From Succinivibrio sp. (GTDB lineage Bacteria > Pseudomonadota > Gammaproteobacteria > Enterobacterales > Succinivibrionaceae): a stretch of DNA of 38,873 nt. The stretch is from NCBI GenBank assembly GCA_017469335.1, contig JAFUGP010000184.1:1-38873 (forward strand). The letters are read 5' to 3'. The position numbers were made by a program, and so were the translations under genes. Below, piece by piece: positions 9,021-14,446 of this stretch. Below the pieces are notes generated by a model. That model searched no databases. It had not been told where the DNA came from and was given only the letters and a program-made list of their open reading frames with translations. The stretch's first letter is position 1. Each line of letters opens with the position of its first letter.

Positions 9021-9366
9021 GGATCTTAAAAAGAGAGTCAAAAGAGAGTCTGAGCGAGACCACAGTTAAACTTAGGTCACATCAGTTAGCTAATATTTTT
9101 ATCGGTAGGAAGGGCAGAGAACTTTAAACAAGCGAAGAGCAATTTTTGATGAGAACAGACGAGGAAAAAGTGCAGGTTGTGGGAAATCTGGTGGGAAGGA
9201 ATCAGTGGCGGTGGGAAGTTTTCCAAAATAGGATAAAAGTGGGATTTGGGTCAAAATTTTACATAAATGTAGTTTAATTACGAAAAGGTATAAAGTAGTA
9301 TGAGCGGAAAATAGGTAGGAATAATTGACGAGAAAATAGGAATTATTCTGTGGTTGGCGGGTAAGT
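9021..9366. other. zapC upstream region with short repeats
   Basis: No gene is seen. The stretch has a tandem 11-mer (AAAAGAGAGTC twice, near 9029-9050), four copies of GTGGGA starting at 9179, 9191, 9211 and 9239 (the first three GTGGGAA), and a 12-bp palindrome TACAT-AA-ATGTA at 9260-9271. AT content is much higher than in the genes, consistent with a regulatory region for zapC. No clean -35/-10 pair stands out. Confidence 0.4.
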
Positions 9367-9921
9367 ATGAAATTCACACCCTTGAATGATTGGAAATGGT
9401 CTTACAAGGACGGCAAGCTGATCATGCTGCTGCGTTCCGATGAAGGCAAACTGTTTTCATTCACCACCCACTACCGGCGCGTCGACCTGATGCTGGAGCC
9501 CGAGGACGGGCAGAAATTCTGTGTGGCCGACGCCAATTTACTTACGGATTATCAAGAGGGTCTGTACACCTTAAATCTCAGCGAAGGCGGCTGTTTGGAT
9601 TTGGGGATTAATGCAGTGGCCTGCGAAAGATATGTCAGACCCTCTTCTCCTGTCAGCAACCTGTTCGTGCCGATGGGCGCAGGTTATCGTTTCGGCCGTG
9701 GCAGCATAGTCTCGCTGTATTCCAAGCAGGGCAATATCGGCGACTGTCTGGTGATCAACGAAAACGACCAGGATAACCTGATGAGACTGATGCTGTTGAA
9801 TGTGGAGTTCAAGGCCAACCGGGACTTCGTGTTTACCTTAGGCAGTATGCTCCGGGTAAGAGCCGATTTGGCCTGCCCTTACCGGGCGATGGGAACTCAG
9901 TGGTCGGTGCGTTATGCCTAG
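9367..9921 (+). CDS. zapC: Cell division protein ZapC
   Basis: ZapC binds FtsZ and promotes Z-ring bundling in gammaproteobacteria. The 184 residues match its length (180 in E. coli). Recognisable segments are NDWKWSYKDGKLIMLL near the start (E. coli DNWRWYYD...), YTLNLSEGGCLDLGINAVAC (E. coli FNLS...LVLNALVA), and a following ERYVRP (E. coli IRYLKP). Divergence is otherwise high. The gene follows pyrD as in E. coli, which strengthens the call, although here a terminator and a 600-nt gap separate them. The ribosome site before the ATG is weak (GGGTAAG). Confidence 0.82.
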   Translation: MKFTPLNDWKWSYKDGKLIMLLRSDEGKLFSFTTHYRRVDLMLEPEDGQKFCVADANLLTDYQEGLYTLNLSEGGCLDLGINAVACERYVRPSSPVSNLFVPMGAGYRFGRGSIVSLYSKQGNIGDCLVINENDQDNLMRLMLLNVEFKANRDFVFTLGSMLRVRADLACPYRAMGTQWSVRYA

Positions 9922-9943
9922 ATTTATCTCCTAATTGCTGTAG

Positions 9944-9966
9944 TTCTTAACATGGATTGTTAAGAA
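9944..9966. repeat. Perfect 8-bp inverted repeat after zapC
   Basis: TTCTTAAC and GTTAAGAA flank a 7-nt loop, between the zapC stop and its terminator. It could be a regulator site or an mRNA 3' structure. Confidence 0.5.
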
Positions 9967-9974
9967 TCCTTGAT

Positions 9975-10010
9975 ACCCGCGGTGAAGCTCCATCATCGCG
10001 GGTTTTTTTT
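9975..10010 (+). terminator. Rho-independent terminator of zapC
   Basis: An 11-bp stem (ACCCGCGGTGA with TCATCGCGGGT, one G-U pair) and a 7-nt loop are followed by a run of eight T. Confidence 0.9.
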
Positions 10011-10442
10011 GACTTGTCCGTAGAGAACGTCCAGCCCGCCACAGATCGGCGCGCCCCGGCTGCAGGGCTCTTCCAAGCTAATTTTTCTCTCCAACTCTAC
10101 CACACTGATTACCGCATTAATCTTAACGATCTCATGGTGAGCCGCACCAAGCAAGGCAGATCGCTTGCTGTCCGCGCAGATTTAAGTGTCACTCAAAGAG
10201 GTATTCCGATCGTGATGGGTTGGCAACGCTTAAAAACTACCGTGCGTCACCGGCACAGCTTTAGCTGATTATGGGTTGTGGTAGTGTCTGAGCAGGGGCG
10301 GGGCAGAGCGGGAAACTTGGCTGAGTAGCCTGAGAGAGGGTCAAACTTAAGCATGGGGGAGAGGTGGCAGTCGCGGCGTAAATGGCGGTTACCAATGCTT
10401 TGGGGTGAACTAAGGGGGCAGGGTGAGAACCGTAAAAAAGTG
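10011..10442. other. Intergenic region, no convincing gene
   Basis: A 103-codon open frame runs from inside the zapC terminator to 10268, but it has no ribosome site and no family resemblance, so I do not call it. Downstream, purine-rich plus-strand sequence leads into the structured terminator at 10443-10525. It may be an untranslated transcript. Confidence 0.35.
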
Positions 10443-10525
10443 CGCTCTGAGGACCTAATTTTTTAATCAACGAGCCTCAGAGCGATTTGAGGCTTCCCGG
10501 TGCCTCCATTTGCGGGCGCCTTTTT
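10443..10525 (+). terminator. Complex terminator with competing hairpins (possible sRNA or attenuator 3' end)
   Basis: Three hairpins are possible. First, a perfect 10-bp pairing CGCTCTGAGG (10443-10452) with CCTCAGAGCG (10475-10484). Second, GCCTCA (10474-10479) with TGAGGC (10488-10493), which excludes the first. Third, GGTGCC (10499-10504) with GGCGCC (10515-10520) followed by five T, the terminator proper. No gene was found upstream, so its transcript is unknown. Confidence 0.5.
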
Positions 10526-11065
10526 GAGTAAAAGAGGTTATTTTCAGGAGCTGCTTAGAATTATGTAAATAAGATCACATAAAAAAGAGAGTTTATGAAA
10601 GTCCTATGAAAGTTCTGTCAAGGGAAGTCTTACACAAGGCTTCAGTTGAAAGTGTGACTTACCAAAATGTTGAAAGGTGAAATTAGACCAATTACGTAAA
10701 TATATTCAACTATATTTAGAGCATTATCTACATATAAGTCCTGTATTTACAACTAGCTAACTTAGTAAGCGAATTCATAATTGCAATTATTTTAATGACT
10801 ATTGAAAAACGAAAATTACTAAGATAAAAGTCTGTTTACATGTTTACAAAAACGAAAGTCGAGTTACGAAAACTTTCTGAAAATAACTTACAGAATTTCT
10901 TTCGGGATAGGTTGCGGTAAGGGCCGTGGCTGTAATTTTTTCTGTTCAGAAATGTAATTTACCCTCTTAATGGCTATTTTGAGGTTAGTGAATATTTTTC
11001 AAAAGAAATAAGGAAAATAACGATGGCCATAAATTTGCGATTTAAGGGGGTATGGCAAGGCGGGT
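10526..11065. other. AT-rich non-coding stretch
   Basis: About 540 bases much richer in A and T than the surroundings, with stops in all frames. It includes a tandem TGTTTACA TGTTTACA at 10833-10848 and two copies of TATGAAAGT near 10594-10615. No cluster of DnaA boxes is visible, so I do not call an origin. It may hold promoters for the unknown transcript ending at 11105. Confidence 0.4.
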
Positions 11066-11105
11066 AAGGGGGTAACTCATCCAAGCGGCAGTTACCCCCT
11101 TTTTT
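11066..11105 (+). terminator. Strong plus-strand terminator without an assigned gene
   Basis: A perfect 12-bp stem (AAGGGGGTAACT with AGTTACCCCCTT) and a 12-nt loop end in a six-T run. On the minus strand no T run follows. No coding sequence precedes it on the plus strand for over 1 kb, so it probably ends an untranslated RNA. Confidence 0.7.
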
Positions 11106-11514
11106 GACGTTCTGGCAAGATCGCCTTGAAGCGGCACGTGCCGAGGCGGCAGAAGGCTTTTGGGGCTGCCTTGGGTATGACAAGCAGATCTGTGGGACTG
11201 ATTATGGTCAGCCCGGCGTGAGGGCACGGTTCTGATCTCAGGATGCCAGAGTTTCGCGCCGGCGCTGTTAGGAGGCCGGCGGTCCAGAGCGCTCTTAAAA
11301 GCGTCACCTCGCAGTCTTGACAGCGCAATCGGGCTTGCGGCACACAATCGCCCTGCCGTCCGGGCCGCTCTTAGGCTTATTCTCCGGCTCTGAGGGGCGC
11401 GTGCAGCGGCTTTTCTGCAGCGGGTGCCGTGAGGATGCAGGTATGGTAAGAGCTGCTCTATGGCGCAGTCTATGGCCTCAGGGCTGATTATGAAAGGTGG
11501 CGGAGAGTGGTGGG
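11106..11514. other. Gene-free stretch beside tRNA-Pro, possibly eroded coding sequence
   Basis: GC content returns to gene-like levels but frames are broken. On the minus strand short coding-like pieces occur in different frames (AIDCAIEQLLPYL near 11450-11490; RLRCQDCEVTLL near 11300-11335, with a C-x2-C pair). They could be remnants of an element that entered at the tRNA 3' end, but I cannot assign a family. Confidence 0.25.
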
Positions 11515-11591
11515 TGGTCGGTGATACAAGATTCGAACTTGTGACCCTCTGCTCCCAAAGCAGATGCGCTACCGGGCTGCGCTAATCACCG
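11515..11591 (-). tRNA. tRNA-Pro (anticodon TGG)
   Basis: A 77-nt cloverleaf with encoded CCA. Acceptor CGGTGAT/ATCACCG, D arm AGCGCAGCCCGGTAGCGC, anticodon stem CTGCT/AGCAG with loop TTGGG-type around anticodon TGG, and T arm ACAAGTTCGAATCTTGT. It follows the E. coli tRNA-Pro(UGG) layout. It is the second gene of a minus-strand pair and can read all proline codons when U34 is modified. Confidence 0.95.
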
Positions 11592-11706
11592 ACGTTTAAC
11601 AACTTCCTGTGCAGTCTGCGATCGCTTATGACAGCCTTGCGGCAGTGTGCGGATAGAAAAACAGCAGGGAAGAAGGTTTTGGGTATACCACGCTGAGAAT
11701 TGGTGG

Positions 11707-11783
11707 TGGTCGGTGTTACAAGATTCGAACTTGTGACCCTCAGCTCCCCTAGCTGATGCGCTACCAGGCTGCGCTAAACACCG
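11707..11783 (-). tRNA. tRNA-Pro (anticodon GGG), with A at position 33
   Basis: A 77-nt cloverleaf with encoded CCA. Acceptor CGGTGTT/AACACCG, D arm AGCGCAGCCTGGTAGCGC, anticodon stem TCAGC/GCTGA and T arm ACAAGTTCGAATCTTGT. The anticodon loop reads TAGGGGA, giving anticodon GGG but A at position 33, where U is nearly universal; U32 and A38 could also pair and tighten the loop. It may be poorly functional or non-essential, since the neighbouring TGG tRNA can cover CCC. Its T arm matches that of the neighbour, so the two probably arose by duplication. Confidence 0.9.
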
Positions 11784-11791
11784 ACGCGCTA

Positions 11792-11799
11792 ATTTTATA
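11792..11799 (-). promoter_or_regulatory. Candidate -10 element for the tRNA-Pro pair
   Basis: TATAAAAT on the minus strand lies 8 nt before the first tRNA and is followed by a GC-rich stretch, as in stable-RNA promoters. No good -35 is visible, so the call is tentative. Confidence 0.35.
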
Positions 11800-12043
11800 C
11801 TATTTTTTGGGGGCGCGCGTAACTGTCAGAGTCAAATTGTCCCTAAAAATTTGCGGCGGCGACCTTTTTAAATTAAATTTATAAAAAAATCAACGAAATA
11901 AAAAATATTTGCAATTTTTAACGCCGACGCGTGAACTTTTTGCAAACCAGGCTGTCAAAGAAGTACATGCGGGGTGAGACGCAGTAAGTTAGGAAGTAAC
12001 TCCGCTACAGGTTTCATTCTTCATTTAAAAATCCCCAATCTAG
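11800..12043. other. AT-rich intergenic region
   Basis: No gene is seen. It holds a small hairpin AGTTA-GGAAG-TAACT at 11987-12001, inside a 17-mer that recurs with one mismatch at 34806-34822. Confidence 0.3.
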
Positions 12044-12073
12044 ACCCGGCTCAAAAAGCCGGGTTCGTTTTTT
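12044..12073 (+). terminator. Plus-strand terminator upstream of rubrerythrin, no assigned gene
   Basis: ACCCGGCT, loop CAAAA, AGCCGGGT, then TCG and six T. It looks like the terminators that follow tRNA genes, but no plus-strand tRNA is recognisable before it. Confidence 0.7.
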
Positions 12074-12167
12074 GGAGCAGTGCGCTTTCTGCTAAGATGA
12101 GCGCTGCGCCGCAGACAGCAGCGCGGATCTCGCCTCTTTTCTATCCACCTTTCACGGAGCCTAAGCC

Positions 12168-12743
12168 ATGCCCAGCATCAAGGACACCGCCACCGAAAAG
12201 AATCTGCTGACGGCCTTTGCCGCCGAATCGCAGGACCGCAACCGTTTCACCTATTATGCCTCGGTAGCCAAATTAGAGGGCTATGAACTGGTGGCGGCGC
12301 TGCTCAATGAAGCGGCCAATCACGAAAAAGAATACGCCAAGCGGCTGTTTAAGTTCTTTGAGGGCGGGGTGGTGGAGATCACGGCGAGCTATCCGACCTC
12401 CGGTGTGGGCGGGACCGCGGCCAATTTGGCCGCCGCTGCGCAGCGTGAGGGCGAGAAAAGTGAACTTATCTACCCTGAATACGCCAAAAAAGCGGTGGAA
12501 GAGGGCTTTTCCCTGATTGCCGAGGTGTTCTTGAGCATTGCCAAGGCCCAGGCGCAGCATGCGGCTGACTTTCAGCGCTTAAACAAACTGCTGACCGACG
12601 GGGAAATGTTCAAGCGCGAGGAGAGTGTGCGCTGGCGCTGCCGCAACTGCGGTTATCTGACCGAGAGTGAGCAGGCCCCGGAGGTCTGCCCCTGCTGCGG
12701 CCATGCGCAGGGCTATTTTGAGGTGGTGCGTGATCAGTACTAA
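12168..12743 (+). CDS. rbr: Rubrerythrin
   Basis: Rubrerythrin reduces hydrogen peroxide in the cytoplasm of anaerobes. The 191-residue length is typical. The N-terminal ferritin-like four-helix domain carries diiron ligands (ESQDRNRFTYYASVAKLEG; NEAANHEKEYA) with the repeat motif EVFLSIAKAQAQHAADF in the second helical pair. The C-terminal rubredoxin domain has the C-x2-C pairs CRNCGY and CPCCGH. CGGAG lies 8 nt before the ATG. It stands alone, between a terminator upstream and the one at 12880-12920, and fits an oxygen-sensitive lifestyle. Confidence 0.95.
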   Translation: MPSIKDTATEKNLLTAFAAESQDRNRFTYYASVAKLEGYELVAALLNEAANHEKEYAKRLFKFFEGGVVEITASYPTSGVGGTAANLAAAAQREGEKSELIYPEYAKKAVEEGFSLIAEVFLSIAKAQAQHAADFQRLNKLLTDGEMFKREESVRWRCRNCGYLTESEQAPEVCPCCGHAQGYFEVVRDQY

Positions 12744-12775
12744 CTATTTGAATTATCAAACAGCAAAAAACATAA

Positions 12776-12791
12776 TGTGATCAGGATCACG
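12776..12791. promoter_or_regulatory. CRP-like site 1
   Basis: TGTGA-N6-TCACG, one base off the consensus TGTGA-N6-TCACA. It is part of a cluster of three. Confidence 0.5.
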
Positions 12792-12809
12792 TTGTAGGAA
12801 TGAAATTAT

Positions 12810-12825
12810 TGGGATTTTGATCACA
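12810..12825. promoter_or_regulatory. CRP-like site 2
   Basis: TGGGA-N6-TCACA, one base off the consensus. Its centre is 34 bp from site 1. Confidence 0.35.
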
Positions 12826-12838
12826 TCTAAGAGGCAAT

Positions 12839-12854
12839 TGTGATATAGTTCACA
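12839..12854. promoter_or_regulatory. CRP-like site 3
   Basis: TGTGA-N6-TCACA, a perfect match to the CRP half-sites. Its centre is 29 bp from site 2. It overlaps a possible -10 (TATAGT at 12844-12849), so a bound regulator might repress there. Confidence 0.55.
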
Positions 12855-12879
12855 TACTCCTTATGTTTGTTTGATAGTT

Positions 12880-12920
12880 CCCCCCTGTGCCGGCCTTGGC
12901 CTGTCAGGGGGATTTTTTTT
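12880..12920 (+). terminator. Rho-independent terminator
   Basis: CCCCCTG pairs with CAGGGGG around a GC-rich 17-nt loop that can form an inner GGCC pairing; eight T follow. It ends rbr transcription or a short RNA started near the CRP-like sites. Confidence 0.8.
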
Positions 12921-12922
12921 GC

Positions 12923-13912
12923 TCAGCGTCCGCAGCATTTTTTGTACTTCTTCCCCGAGCCGCAGGGGCAGGGATCGTTGCGTCCTACCTTGGGGGTGCT
13001 GCGCTTGGCGGGTTGGCGGTACCTGGTGGGGTCAAGTAACCTGGCGGCATCGCTTATAGACATTTGTGTCCCCATCCTGGGCAAGTGCACAAAAGTAGCG
13101 GAATCCTCGGAGACGCCCTCAAGATGAGCCAGTTTTCTCTGCTCATAGATGCCGCAGGAGTATAAGCGCTGTTCAGGATTGTAGGGCTGCTCATTCTGGC
13201 CGAACAGTTTTCTCAGGCGCATGCACTTTTCCTGCTCTCCGCTCCTAAAATATAGGCGCATCGCGCAGTCAATCATGTGTACGATAACTTCATCTTTTAG
13301 ATCAGGCTGTTGCAGGTAGGGCAAGAGCAGTTCCTCCGCGCGCCTATATTTGCCATCCTCAGTCAGGTTGCAGGCGTAATGCAACTTCACGCGGTTCTGC
13401 TCAGCGCTGTTCTGCACAGTCTCAGCGAAAATCTGCTCGGCATCATCCTCCCGTCCGGCCCTGTTGAGGACAGTGGCCAGATCGATTTTGAAGGTGTCGA
13501 GCATGGCAGGTTGCGCCTTCAGGTCAAACAACGCGAAAACGTCGTCAAAAAACGCGAGAGCCTCTGCAGGAGAGTCCTGATTGCACAGTGCCATCTTGAC
13601 ATCCGTCAGAGCGTTGCCCAGCATCAGATCGTCTCCAGCTCTAGACTGCAGCCTATAGGGATCCAGACGCTCCCCGCTCGTGCGCTGTTTTATTTCAGAT
13701 TTGACCTGCGGCCACATTTCCCGGTAGATGAGCAGGACAGATTCGTCAGGATCTGACGGCAACGAGACTAGATCAGAACCTGCTGCCTCCAGAGCGTAAA
13801 CAAATTGAAAGAGCGGATCCTTAAGGTTATCCGGGTGTTCGCTAACGGCCTGTGTGAAAAACTCGCAATTGATGTGTGACAAATGTGCCGGCATAGTAAC
13901 TAAGGCTGTCAA
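12923..13912 (-). CDS. SEC-C motif protein with helical-repeat body
   Basis: The 329-residue protein ends in the SEC-C zinc motif ([19 protein letters not shown]), as in the C-terminus of SecA, where it binds zinc and contacts SecB or ribosomes. The body is helical and TPR-like ([40 protein letters not shown]). No catalytic motif is seen, so an adaptor role is likely but unproven. The start is a TTG with GGAGAG 9 nt upstream; an in-frame ATG six codons later (13894) lacks a site at the right distance. It is convergent with rbr. Confidence 0.75.
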   Translation of the reverse strand: MTALVTMPAHLSHINCEFFTQAVSEHPDNLKDPLFQFVYALEAAGSDLVSLPSDPDESVLLIYREMWPQVKSEIKQRTSGERLDPYRLQSRAGDDLMLGNALTDVKMALCNQDSPAEALAFFDDVFALFDLKAQPAMLDTFKIDLATVLNRAGREDDAEQIFAETVQNSAEQNRVKLHYACNLTEDGKYRRAEELLLPYLQQPDLKDEVIVHMIDCAMRLYFRSGEQEKCMRLRKLFGQNEQPYNPEQRLYSCGIYEQRKLAHLEGVSEDSATFVHLPRMGTQMSISDAARLLDPTRYRQPAKRSTPKVGRNDPCPCGSGKKYKKCCGR

Positions 13913-14218
13913 GGGCTTGTTCTCTCCATTTCAGCGCAGGGCAAGGCAACGTCCCCACCGCCGTGCGGCGGACACCCGGCAGGGGCACCCTGCTCAAAGG
14001 TCCCTGCGGCCATGCCTATCCTAGCACGAGTTGCCTAAGGCGCTGCAGGATTGGTCTTTTTGCCGCTGCTGCCCGGTCTGAACAAAACTTTGGGGAGTTG
14101 CTCACGGTTTAGGTTCCTCTTTTGATGAATTCGGCACCCCAAAGCAGCGGCCCGGCCGCCTAACGGTGATCTATGCCTAACTTATGAGGATTCATGTCCT
14201 TTTAGACGCCTGACTTTG
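13913..14218. other. Intergenic region, no gene seen
   Basis: GC-rich stretch with short self-complementary pieces (CCGCCGTGCGGCGG near 13961-13974) and no open frame with a ribosome site. Nothing identifiable. Confidence 0.3.
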
Positions 14219-14247
14219 TTTACCTGCCATTTGCCCCTCTGTATAAT
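14219..14247 (+). promoter_or_regulatory. Candidate sigma70 promoter for the signalling cluster
   Basis: TTTACC, 17 nt, then a perfect TATAAT. Transcription would start near 14254, giving a GC-rich leader of about 190 nt. Confidence 0.6.
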
Positions 14248-14411
14248 CTTGAATACTAAGTTAAATTCATTAGTCTTCTGATTTATCAACTTTTTGTGCG
14301 AGTGAGGTCCGACCGGACCCCCGCTGCTACGGAGCCGGCGCACCCATATCCGACCCCGCAGCCTGAGCATCTGCACAGGCCTGCCGCCCCAGCCTACACG
14401 CTGCGACCTCA

Positions 14412-14427
14412 GTTCCTGAGCAGGAAC
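14412..14427 (+). promoter_or_regulatory. Leader hairpin just upstream of the ribosome binding site
   Basis: GTTCCT-GAGC-AGGAAC forms a 6-bp stem 8 nt before the GGAGGT site of the pseudokinase gene. It could modulate translation. Confidence 0.3.
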
Positions 14428-14446
14428 CAAACGGGTGGAGGTACAG

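Noticed and set aside
9099-9377. 92-codon minus-strand open frame upstream of zapC
   Set aside because: Low-complexity hydrophobic sequence from AT-rich DNA, without ribosome site; it also overlaps the zapC start.
9957-10268. 103-codon plus-strand open frame after zapC
   Set aside because: It reads through the zapC terminator, lacks a ribosome site and resembles no family.
10526-11065. AT-rich stretch as a replication origin
   Set aside because: Only isolated DnaA-box-like sequences (for example TTATCTACA), no cluster and no dnaA, dnaN or mioC-like genes nearby.
11974-12210. 78-codon open frame before rubrerythrin
   Set aside because: It reads through a terminator and overlaps the rbr start in another frame.
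13961-13974. GC-rich hairpin as a terminator of the SEC-C gene
   Set aside because: It lies upstream of that minus-strand gene and has no T run on either strand.
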